Notes under the pieces: generated by a model | Databases searched by the model: none | What the model saw: only the letters and a program-made list of their open reading frames with translations | What the model was told of the DNA's origin: nothing | Part shown: positions 22,860 to 32,362 of the stretch, piece after piece | Position numbering within the stretch: the stretch's first letter is position 1 | How the letters are laid out: the number at the start of each line of letters is the position of its first letter | Position numbers and translations under genes: made by a program | Assembly (NCBI RefSeq): GCF_022539505.1 | Contig: NC_061512.1 | Coordinates: forward strand, 248,388,510-248,452,509 | Source of the DNA: Lolium rigidum | Taxonomy: Eukaryota > Streptophyta > Magnoliopsida > Poales > Poaceae | Direction of reading: 5' to 3' | Length of the DNA stretch: 64,000 nt

Positions 22860-23520
22860 GTCTTTGCTGCTGCTGCTGCCTCCTAGTTTGTTGTTGGGAT
22901 CCCTTTGTTGTTAGCTAGGGATCCCTTGTTGTTATGTTAGTATGATGGTGCTTTGTGAAGAACCTGTTACTATGTTGGCTGCTTGTGTATGCAGCCTATT
23001 ATCTATCCATATTATCTAGGGATTATCTATCCCTAGTCTACTATATTTTGTTGGCCGTACTTAGTTTTCTTGATTTACTATGATTGTGAATTTATCGTAC
23101 ATTATCCTGGAGATTTGCTTCTAGATTTAACTACATACATATGGACCGGAGGGAGTACTAGATTTGCTGCCATATTGGGCAAACAACGAGGGCCAAAAGG
23201 CACAAATAATTGAAGAAAGTCAGAAATGCAAGCTTCTCTAGATTTTATACTAATTTGGTGAAAAGGACGAGAGAGAAAGAGGGGAAAAAGGTGCACTTAA
23301 TAATGCCAATTTGGGGCCGAGAGAGACGAACCCAGCTCCTGCTCACGTGCAACCAAACGCTTCTCGTCCTGTCCCACGCGGTCCCTTTCTACCAGCCCCA
23401 CGCGACGCGAGCCCACACGACGCGGCCCCACAAGACGCGGCCCCACACGTGACAGAACGGTCAACTAAACGGGAATCCTGCCGTCTGAGCTGCTTCTGCG
23501 GGTTTCAAACAAGGGCTTGG
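22860..23520. other. MULE 2 right interior, no gene seen
   Basis: Mostly AT-rich sequence with short repeats ('gggatccctttgttgttag', 'attatctatcc'), probably the 3' region of the preceding gene, followed by GC-rich sequence with 'cccacacgacgcggc' repeats close to the TIR. Confidence 0.4.
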
Positions 23521-23598
23521 GGAAAACTGAGGAAAAACTAAGGAGCTGGGGAAAACTGAGTACAACTAAGGACCTGAGGGCACGAAAATAGAAATCCC

Positions 23599-23648
23599 AA
23601 CCCTAAAACCCTTAAACCCTTAAACCCTAAAACTCTAAACCCTAATAC
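23599..23648. repeat. Telomere-like repeat, right half
   Basis: Six degenerate units of the CCCTAAA type directly follow MULE 2. With 18520-18538 they form a short interstitial array that was the insertion target. Confidence 0.75.
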
Positions 23649-23885
23649 AAATTCAAATTGTTGAACACAAAGGGATCCCCAATACAAAGGGAACCCTTAT
23701 TCAAATTCAAATTGTTCATACAAATTCAAATTTTTCAACACAAAGGCATCCCCAATACAAAGGGAACCCCAATACAAATTGTTCAACACAAAGGGAACCC
23801 CAATACAAATTGTTCAACACAAAGCGAACCCCAATACAAAGGGAACCCCAATACAAATTGTTCATACAAATACAAATTAGTTGTT
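23640..23885. repeat. Tandem repeat of 'ggaaccccaatacaaattg' units
   Basis: Units of about 30-35 bp combine 'caatacaaattgttcaacac' and 'aaagggaacccc'. Seven or eight irregular copies sit just downstream of the transposase gene on its 3' side. Confidence 0.75.
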
Positions 23886-26800
23886 CAGAATAAAATCTTT
23901 CTCTTGCTCCTGGTGTGACTCGTTGGGGCCACCACCTTACTCCGGGTAACCCTACCAGGGATATTACCGGTGTCTACCTTCCTTTTGCCCTCTTTCTTGT
24001 TCTTCTTCTTCTGCGAAGCTTGTGCTTTTTCTTCTTGAATATGCTCTTCGAAGTTAGCAGCAATCTGGGCAAAGGTAGTGTCGTAGCAATCTCGATTATA
24101 CTGTTCCTTCTCCTCTGGACTCATCGGTAGAAGCCATTCTACATCCATCTGTTCCCTCTGCTCTCGATCCATCGGTTCAATCTCCTCATGTTCAATTGCT
24201 GCTTCAATCTCCTCATGTTGAACTGCTGCTTCAATCTCCTCATGTTGAACTGTTGCTTCAATCTCCTCATGTTGAACTGCTGCTTCAATCTCCTCAAGTT
24301 GAATTGCTGCTTCATTCTCCTCTGCATTTGCTGCTCCCGCCTGATCTTCCGTTCCAAAAGCTGGGTCAACTCCATTTTTACAAAGCCTAGCAATGTGTCC
24401 AGGGATTCCACAACATTTGCACTTACGTTTTCGAATCGGTGCACCACCCTCTGCACTAGCTACGATCCTATTCTTCCTCGGCCTACCTGCCGGTCTAGTC
24501 AATACTTGGAGAGTACGAGTTTGAAGCTCGGATCGACTTTCATCCATTGGTCTTTTCCCAACAAGGTAGGAACATTCATAGCATATGCAGCCCTAAATTT
24601 GGCAACGGAGAAATACTCGACACATACTTGATCAACTTCACCATCTTCACCCCCTATAACACTCATGAAAAACAATGCGTGTATGCGGGGTATCCCACGG
24701 ATCTGCCATCCCCTACAATGGCATGTCCTATCAACCAAACTCACTTGGATACCTCCACTGCATGTTTTTACTGTCAGTGTAGGTTACCTCAGCCTCCATT
24801 CCTTTTCTGACGCATTGCATCCTCAATTGTTTTGCCCTGTAATGCAAAGACTTAATCAAAGATGGGAGCATGAGATGGCCAGCATATTGTGTGGATGCAA
24901 TTCTTTGACGCAGATCGATCTTTATCATGATCATCTGCCTAATCTTATCAAATATTTGCCACAGCATAAGCCCTTTCAATGACTTGACCTTTGAGTTGAA
25001 ACTCTCCGCAAGGTTACTTGTTACATAGTCTACCTTGCAAATTTCATTGAATTGGCTTCTTGACCACACCCTACCATGATGTTCATCCAAGTACTCCTTC
25101 ACCCCAGGTTTTTGTTTATACAACACATCCAAATGAAACATATGCTTCCTAGAGCTGCATGTGTATGAAGCTGGCCATAGGTTGTCGGTAAAAACTTTAC
25201 CCTTGAATTTCTTTGTAAAATTCTGTACCAAGTGTCGCATACATTCCCTATGCTCCACTCCGGGGAATACTGCTTCTACCGCACTCTCCAAACCTTTGCA
25301 AGCGTACGTGTGGATAACAAGTCCTGGTGGATGACCTATAAGGTCGCGCAAATTCTGCAGAAACCAAGTCCAACTTTCCTCTGACTCAACCTCCAAAACT
25401 CCATAAGCAACGGGGAACATCCAATTATGTCCATCAGCTGCGGTAGCAGCAACTAGCTGTCCTTTAAACCTGCCATGAAGAGCTGATGCATCCACGGCCA
25501 AATAAGGCACTGCAACCGTCCAAAAAGCCTTTCCGGCAAGCTTTGAAACAAACAAAAGCCCTTCTAAAACATTCCTTGTGCATTACCTTCCCGCTTTTCA
25601 ATTTGTAGGGAAGCTGTATGCTTGTCTATTGCTACAACATTGCCTGGACTAGCCATCTCCACTTCGACTTTGAAAGTGTAAAGCAAGCTGAAAGCTTTCA
25701 TTCCATGGACCATTGATCTTGTCAAGAGCCATTTCCTTTGCATAGAACATCCTCATGTAAGGTACTTTCATCCCTTTATACTTCTCGACCACCTTTTCGG
25801 AGTGTTGTTGGACCAAGTGAAGGAGTTTCTCTCAACCAATCTAGGATTATATACGCCAACCACCTAGTCTTCGCTAGCTTTGTTTTCGAGCTACGGCTCT
25901 CCCCCTAGAGGTGGACACCTATGGATCTCCTTATTCTTCTTTATCCGAAACATAATGATAAGGGATGTCGGTAATAGATAACAAATTTTACACCGTGATC
26001 TAAATACACAAGCTGGTTGGCGTAGTACCTGAACCAAGGCTGCTTACGCGCATTGTGGATGCATGCGGCCTAAACCTACACCTTGGGTATGGGCATTTAA
26101 TTGTGAACCTACCTGGCTCACTTTTAATAACCTCAAAGTTATTCTTAGTGAGAATGTGATATGTAGTAATTGCATTACGGCAGTCCATCATCGTTTGAAA
26201 CACGGTGCCTTTTGCAAGCTGAGGATCCTCCCTGTTCCACTCAATTGTTGGCAAGTCTTCACCTTCGTAATCGGCTAAAACGAGGCTGTCATCGTTCTCA
26301 TTCTTCTCTTCATCATCGGTCTCATCAAATACGGCACCAAAAGCAATATCTTCCATGTATTGATCCTCCATTGCACCTTCTTGCATCGATCTACCAATTC
26401 AGGAAACATTAACTCATCCTCATCATCTTCGGGAGGCTGGTCCCCAATCTCCGCATCGTCCTCCACATTGACCACGGGAACGATCCGGCTACCACTCGCA
26501 GCGGGGACGGATGGTGCTGCTTGTGGACCTACAAGGAGCGCCGCGGCGCACACTATTAGCGAGAGACGGCGGCAGTAGAGAGACATGATGCCCGACCACC
26601 TGATGATGCCCCAACACCAGATGATGTCTGGCCCCTGTCCACATGGATACGAATTTTACCGAAACGGCAAGAAGCATTCAAAGCAAAAAAGAATTCCCAG
26701 GTCGTCATCGGAAATTAGTGGAACAAATCTTCGCTCCGTGCTGTTGAAATATTCGGAATGAACTGCTTCGCGAGGGCTCCAGGGGTACTTATCGCAGATG

Positions 26801-26910
26801 TTAGCTTTCAAATCCCTCAACAAGATGGTGGTTGCAACCACCGCAGGGAAGTTAAACCCATTGATATTGCGTTTAGAATCACGCGTAAAGCTAGAATCCA
26901 GCCTAACCAC
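23885..26910 (-). pseudogene. MURA-type MULE transposase, inactivated
   Basis: Domain order on the minus strand: N-terminal start MVRLDSSFTRDS (26910) with FVPLISDDDLGILF; an acidic stretch (about 26460-26280); the MuDR-type N-terminal domain (26240-26010, GTVFQTMMDCRNAI, KCPYPRCRFR); the DDE core (25555-25010) with first Asp in AVDASALHGRF and third acidic residue in SNLAESFNS; a SWIM zinc finger (24740-24640); a CCHC knuckle (CKCCGIPGHIARLC, about 24415); five 9-residue repeats of the EEIEAAVQH type; and a basic tail (KKKNKKEGKRKV). Frame changes lie near 26600, 26330 and 25560. At the second catalytic position DACKG reads YACKG (codon 25304-25306), and the SWIM CxH Cys is Arg (24685-24687). 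Confidence 0.85.
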
Positions 26911-27519
26911 CAGCCGAAAAGCCAGCGCTGGATCAATCCTATTCGAAAAGCAACGCAGTTAGTTGAGCAACAACGATTGGCGCTCAAAAACTGCCTACTG
27001 TTAATTCACAAGGCAGACGATGCTTACCCAGATGGAATCCATGCGTTAGATCCCTCCGATTCCCAATCTTCTCCGCGGCTGACGGGAAGAGGCGGCACAC
27101 CAGACGGATATACAAACTCTACCGCGACGGGGGTAGATCTAGATCTGGTGGAGGCGGATCCCTCTCCGCCTCCCGGGGGTGGTGGTGGGGGAGGGGGCGG
27201 CTCGGCGGCGGACGACGCCATAAGTTAGGTGGGCAGGACGGCGTGGCGGCGGAGGGCGGTGTGTGAGCTCCTCCGGTCTCGGGCGGAGGGGTGTGTGAGC
27301 TCCTCGAGTCAACGATCAACACGGTTCGAAAGCAACGGTAAATTCACGGCTCCCTATCCGTCACCGGTAACGGTCAAGGCCTCGACCAGACGGCAACCCT
27401 CCCGTCCGAGCGTCTGCGAGGGGTTTCAAACTAGAGGGAGGGGAAAACTGAGGAAAAGTTAAGCGGCTGGGGAAAACTGAGTACAACTAACGAACCAGGG
27501 GCACGAAAATAGAAATCCC

Positions 27520-27528
27520 TAAAGAAAA
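27520..27528. repeat. Right target-site duplication of MULE 1
   Basis: TAAAGAAAA, identical to 14987-14995, directly after the right TIR. Confidence 0.93.
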
Positions 27529-27537
27529 AGGAGGTAC

Positions 27538-29371
27538 CTTCAAGTTTGCCGGCGTAATCACGGTACCCGATAAATTGGGTACCGAAACGGATAAGTTCCT
27601 TCATGAAAGGCTAAAGAAAGATTATAAAAAGAGGATCAATATACGAAGTGAAAAATTTCGACACCATGAAAAAAACGGAGGGAAGTTCAGAAAAATGAAG
27701 CCAATACAGAACAAAGAAGATAACTTACTTCTTCCATCAAAGGAGTCGAGGAACAACTAGCTAGTATGGTTGGTTCCTCGGTTGATTCTACCCTGGCTCT
27801 CTTCGGGGAAGGAGCTTGGGGGCTTACAGCTGGTGTTGGATGTTCAGGGTTTTGTGGAGGAGGTGAAGTTTCGTCGCCATCAGGACGAGCTTCTGAGACA
27901 ACTAAAGTACGAGACGTGCTCGTTCGAGCAGTCTCGTCAATAGGTGCATCTTCCTCTTCATCGTCACTGCAATAAATATAGTGACAGGATAAATAGCAAT
28001 TTCAAAAAGCATCGACAAAGGAAAAAATACAGTGCATTCAAAAAACTTACGAGCTGATAAGAGCAGCATCGTAAAGATCCAAAGTTTTCTCCCCGGCATT
28101 GGGTGCAGTCTTTTCAGCACGGGAAGTATCAGCTTTGGAGACGCCAGCGTCGATAGTTTCATCCCTTTTCCTTTTGCCTTTTGGTGAAGCAGCAGGGAGA
28201 GATGAGCGTGTCGACGAAGTAACCTCTGTTTCATTCTCTTTTTCAAGTGAAGCCGCGGATTTCTGGGAACCCCCGACTCCACTTTCAGGACGAGAAGCAC
28301 CCTGGTTGTCGTCGGTGACAACAACCCGTTCTTCAACTTCCCCACCTTCGGGAAGGGGAGGAAGAGAAGATAAAACAAGATGACCCTGTGGAATATAAAA
28401 ATATCGACAAAACAGTTATATTTCGTCATCAATAAAGTGGTCGACAAGAAAAATCTGGCAAGACAACATAGTCGCAAAGATCAATTACCTCAGGAAGAGG
28501 ATTGGCGCTACAAAATGGCTTAACTTTGCAAGAAGATGGAACGGTGTCCTTCTTGCTAAGCTTGGAGATACTTCGGATCAACTTCTCCAAGTCCTTTGCA
28601 AAAATATCTGTGGAGAGCCTCTCGACGTCTTCATCACCAGCATACATCCAAAGGGGATTTTTTCGAGCTTGCAGAGGCTGCACTCTAATCCTAAGGAAGT
28701 AGGCTGTGATTTGGATACCCGATAGCTCCTTACTACGGGTACTCTGAAGCTCACGGATGCGAGTCATCAGCGCCTCTGTTGCCAATTTCTCTTCTTCGGT
28801 AGCTTCAGCATCCCAGGAGCGGCGGCGAAGAATTTTGGTTTTTCCGTCGAAGGGGGCGATGTTGTACTCCATTGAATCAGAGCTTTCTTCGTGCACATAC
28901 AGCCACCTCTTGCGCCACCCTTGGACGGAATCAGGGAATTTGACGTCGAAGTAATCGACGTTAGAGCGAACACAGATAACGACGCCGCCAATATTATAGG
29001 CGACGCCGTGGGAGCCATTACGGCGGAGGCAGAAGATGCGTTTCCGCAGAGCCCAATTAGGTTGGACTTCGAGGAAGCATTCGCACAATGTGATAAAAAT
29101 TGACACGTGCAAGATAGAATTGGGCGTCAGCTGGTGAAGCTGAAACCCATAAACAAAGAGAAGACCGCGAAGAAACTCATGAATAGGAGGGGAAAGACCG
29201 CGGATGAGATGATCAACGAAACTAACCCGGTACTCTATTGGAGGAGATGGGTAGCTTTCCTCGTGGGGGAAGCGCAGTGCGTCCTTCTTCTTGGTGAACC
29301 CCAACCTCTTCAGCAGGTTCATGTCCTGGTTGGAGATCTTGGATCTCCCACTCCAAATCTTCGGTGGCCAT
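27538..29371 (-). pseudogene. Gypsy 1 antisense gene, exons 1-4 (Transposase_28-type domain)
   Basis: The start chosen is ATG at 29371 (MATEDLEWE); a 1-base frame change about ten codons later leads into the long frame NQDMNLLKRLGFTKKKD. Exon 1 (29371-28489) carries the 'putative gypsy type transposon' domain (RVSFVDHLIRGLSPPIHEFL, LTPNSILHVSIFITLCECFL). Exon 2 (28385-28051) and exon 3 (27966-27730) are Ser/Pro/acidic, with basic KGKRKRDE and PKRARVE patches that look like nuclear localisation signals. Exon 4 (27610-27538) holds ELIRFGTQFIGYRDYAG. All junctions are GT-AG. The next intron contains MULE 1, and coding resumes at 14915. The gene runs convergent to pol. The protein is likely nuclear and DNA- or chromatin-related; function is unknown. 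Confidence 0.75.
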
Positions 29372-29613
29372 TGGGGATTGTTGGAGCGTTGGGCTGGGTG
29401 TGTCGCGAGGGTGATGATTTCCACTCGAATGGAGCAGAACAGCACGAGCTTGGAGGAGCGCACAAAGCAATGAGCGCAATGGAGGATTTTTGGCAGAGGC
29501 GCAGATGGGCGGCGTGAGCGAAAGTGACAGAGGAAGAAGATGATGGAATTAAATAGAAGTGCGGTGAATCGACGCAACCGTTGGATAGAAAAATTATGGC
29601 GCAGATGGATCAC

Positions 29614-30794
29614 ACGTGGACAAGGGGTAAAAATGGATTTTCACTGAGAAAAGAAACGACAGACGGCACAGTGTGATCGCCAGAAAAAGTGGAGGACGTG
29701 TGTCCCCCACTTGCACGACGTGTCCATCGAATGGGGAATCTGGACCCACAAGGCAGTGAGAGGAGCGGTTTTCGCATGATTCCAATACAGAAATCGTGGC
29801 TATCATCAGCAATGACGTCACTGAGGTAAAAGAAAAACTCGACTAAGAAGCCGGGTGAAAATATCAACAACGCAAGATTATTTTGAAAGCCTTTGATCAA
29901 ATACAAGTTTTTGCCCAAATGCTCGGGGGCTACTTTGGAAAAATAGAAAACTTCGAATATGAAAAGATAGAAATGGCGAGAGCCTATGACCAAATGCAAG
30001 CATTTGTTCATAGCCTCGGGGGCTACTCCCATCGGGAGCGCTGGTCGCGCACCCGATAGATATAAAAAATCTCGAGAAGGATTACCAATATAGTGGTAGA
30101 GGATATTAATCTGTGGAGCCTACACCCAAGCACAAGTTCTTGGCTGTAGCCTCGGGGGCTACTCCCATCGGGAACGCTGTTCGCGTGCCCGATGAATTTC
30201 GATCAAAAGAAAGAAAAAGAAGTGAGTATATTTCGAGTTCTACAGATAACTCTACATATACTCCTATCGGGAAGACAAAATAAGTCATCAAATATGACTC
30301 GATAAAATGTGCTATTCCAACAGCCGAAAAGCACTCGACAATATATTCTCAGAGCGCTAGAAGTCGCGAATAAATCTCTGAATGCCGCAAAACTTTGCGA
30401 AGGTAAGACCCCAGATCCGTTCTGAGCGGCGTGGCACCGTCTCTGACGGCGGATTGCTGCTTTTTCCGTATCAATAGATACGAAGAAAAATCCTAACGAA
30501 CGCGTTAGGTACCCGATAAAATATGACTGGGACTCGACAGAATGGTAAGACCTTAAGCGGCACCTGTCGAAGTTTACACCAGTATCCCGAGATCATGTCC
30601 GGGGACGTGATCTTGAAGTAGGTTTTTGCGGATTGCCACTAGAGCAGTTAACTAGTACCTGATCCGTCAGATGAACTAGCCCCAACTACCGTTATCCCTG
30701 TACAAAATAATATTTGCATATCGAAATATTATGTAATGAGTAAAGTTGGAGATTTTCCCTGATTCTTCGATTCAAGAAAAATCTCGGGGGCTAC
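29614..30794. other. Gypsy 1 non-coding region before the 3' LTR
   Basis: No gene is supported. A block 'gcctcgggggctactccc' followed by 'atcggga.cgct' is repeated at 30013 and 30150, and a related copy lies at 29921. This side also has to hold the promoter of the antisense gene; 'ctatttaattcc' on the minus strand near 29545-29556 is the only TATA-like candidate noted. Confidence 0.5.
30782..30793 (+). promoter_or_regulatory. Polypurine tract of Gypsy 1
   Basis: TCTCGGGGGCTA lies directly before the 3' LTR start TGACATAGG, the expected site for plus-strand priming. Confidence 0.7.
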
Positions 30795-31183
30795 TGACAT
30801 AGGCATCCCCAATGGGCCTGCCAAAGATGGTACCCCGAATTTACTGAAGGTCCAGGACTCGAAGAATAAAGAAGATTCGAAAGCCCATTTAGTGTTAAGG
30901 AAAGATAGATTGTATTAGGAAACATAGAGACTTGTAATCTTACGGGTTGGGTACGAAACCCTCCCGAACTCTGTAACTTGTGTATTACGAAACCCTCGGC
31001 TCCACCCTCTATATAAGGGGGAGTCGAGGAACAAAGAAAGGATCGAATCTATTGTCAACAGAACCCTAGTTTTCATAATCAGCGAGTACTTTTCGGCTCA
31101 AACCTTCGAGATCTACTTGCCCTCTACTTCCACCAAAACCCTAGTCTACGATCTGTAGGCATTGACAAATTAATCCTTTGTCA
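30795..31183 (+). repeat. 3' LTR of Gypsy 1
   Basis: 389 bp, same ends as the 5' LTR and followed by the target duplication ACAAG (31184-31188). Confidence 0.95.
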
Positions 31184-31480
31184 ACAAGAGCCATGGCCCA
31201 GCAAGAGCGCAGATGCACTCGTTAAGGAAAAAAGAGACACAATTTGTGGTGAGCTGTAATACATATGAAGTTGTTCATGAGTTAAACTGAGATACACCAC
31301 AAATTCGAAATACGAGCTAGTAGCAGAGAATAACCAATCTCGACACATTTACTACATTGTTTTTGCTCCCTCACAACCGGAGAGACAACACCAGCTTCAA
31401 CCCAGTCAATCTCTGTCAAGCGGAGGCTCTCAGAAACAACCCGGTCAATCTCTGACGGGCGGAGGTTATTGGAGGAAGCA
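31184..31480 (-). pseudogene. Papain-like cysteine protease, upstream fragment with active-site Cys
   Basis: On the minus strand an exon (to about 31339) carries TEIDWVEAGVVSPVVREQKQC, the usual start of the mature enzyme. A short GT-AG intron (about 31222-31338) follows. The next exon begins at about 31221 with the active-site segment RSCWAMA and runs into the Gypsy 1 target duplication; it resumes at 5653. The mature N-terminus shows a short internal duplication (SEIDRVV before TEIDWVE). Pro-region and signal peptide are not recognised further up. Confidence 0.72.
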
Positions 31481-31730
31481 GCACTAGGAACGCAGCGATT
31501 CTACCGGCTCCGGTAGGTAAAGTAGTGATGACGTCATGCTGACGTTACCCATGTGTTGATTTAGTTTCCAAAAATTTGTGAAATATTTCTGAAATTTGTG
31601 AAACATGTCTGAAACTTATGAAAAAAAATTTACTGTTCAAAGTATGTTTCAAAAAGTTTCACAAAATTTCACATCTGTTGTTAACGTGTTTATGAAACTT
31701 GTGAAACATTTTCTACTGTTTAAATTTGTT

Positions 31731-32362
31731 TCAATTATGTTTCAGTTTTGTCAAAAGGGGAACAAAAAGTTTCACCAATCTCAAAGCACAATGTGTGATG
31801 GATGACACTCCTACACATACAGTTGCCTGTAAAAAGGAGTTTTCGGCAGCACTAGTTTCAATCCTGTGAACATATTTTGGCTGAAGGTTCTTGCTTATAA
31901 TATACCCAACTCCAAGACAGTAAATGAACAATGCAGTTATCGCGATAGCTTGCAATATGTTCCTGTAATATGGTTTCAAAATTAACATCTCAATACAGGA
32001 AATAGTTTAATGAGAGAGAATTTGGTACGTGCTGACCGGTATGCAAATTCATGAAGTTATAATCTGGGATGCTTTGATTACCTGCAAAAGGAACCAAAGT
32101 TGCGGCCAGCGGTAGCTGCAGCAGCCCTAACATCCTTTCGGGACTGCAAACATATAAGAATTTAAATTTCATCAGACAACAGCGACAACACACACACATT
32201 GATAGAGAGGGAGTTGGGAAGAATACGATTTGACTTCAAGATCCGTACATGTTGGCGTAGCAAACTACCTCCGGCCTTCGTCTGCGATCCGGCCGCCGCG
32301 GTCTGGCTGCAGGACCGGCGAGGCCGAATCCTCTCCACGACGCCAAACACGGGATGAATCAT
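31731..32362 (-). CDS. Small three-exon gene, putative single-span membrane protein of unknown family
   Basis: Three exons join in phase with GT-AG borders: 32362-32249, 32143-32082 and 31962-31731, giving about 135 residues from ATG to TGA. The first exon is Arg-rich and Ala/Ser-rich (MIHPVFGVVERIRPRRSCSQ), like an organelle presequence. The second holds RKDVRAAAATAGRNFGSF. The third has a hydrophobic segment (ILQAIAITALFIYCLGVGYII) followed by a tail that may in part be unspliced intron. I do not recognise the protein. In-phase splicing over three exons argues for a real gene; expression evidence is needed for the 3' end. Confidence 0.5.

Larger units (their letters stand above)
18539..23598. 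mobile_element. Mutator-like element (MULE 2), 5.1 kb, nested in MULE 1
   Basis: Inverted repeats of about 95 bp start GGGATTTCTATTTTCGTGCC on both sides, nearly identical to those of MULE 1. The 9-bp duplication AACCCTAAA is perfect (18530-18538 and 23599-23607). No transposase is present, so it depended on another element. Contents are a 50-bp tandem array, an internal TIR-like copy, and a decayed host-like gene at about 21525-22855. Confidence 0.92.
14996..27519. mobile_element. Mutator-like element (MULE 1), 12.5 kb
   Basis: Terminal inverted repeats of about 150 bp start GGGATTTCTATTTTCGTGCC at both ends (14996-15150 and 27367-27519), flanked by the perfect 9-bp duplication TAAAGAAAA. 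It holds a decayed MURA-type transposase near its right end (minus), a small spliced gene near its left end, several tandem repeats and a nested MULE of the same TIR family. Without the nested copy it is about 7.5 kb. It lies in an intron of the Gypsy 1 antisense gene. Confidence 0.93.
5654..31183 (+). mobile_element. LTR retrotransposon, Ty3/Gypsy, probably Tat lineage (Gypsy 1), with nested MULEs
   Basis: A complete insertion of 25.5 kb, or about 13.0 kb once the nested 12.5-kb MULE and its extra TSD are removed. LTRs start TGACA and end TGTCA, and the 5-bp target duplication ACAAG is perfect (5649-5653 and 31184-31188). Gene order is gag, protease, RT, RNase H, integrase on the plus strand, then an antisense gene before the 3' LTR. 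RT-RNaseH before integrase makes it Gypsy; the FIDGGSS protease motif and the extra antisense gene fit the Tat lineage, which I infer rather than prove. Coding regions contain frameshifts and stops, so it is non-autonomous now. Confidence 0.93.

Noticed and set aside
18520..23648. CCCTAAA units as a chromosome end
   Set aside because: Only a few degenerate units, interrupted by a transposon and surrounded on both sides by tens of kilobases of ordinary sequence.
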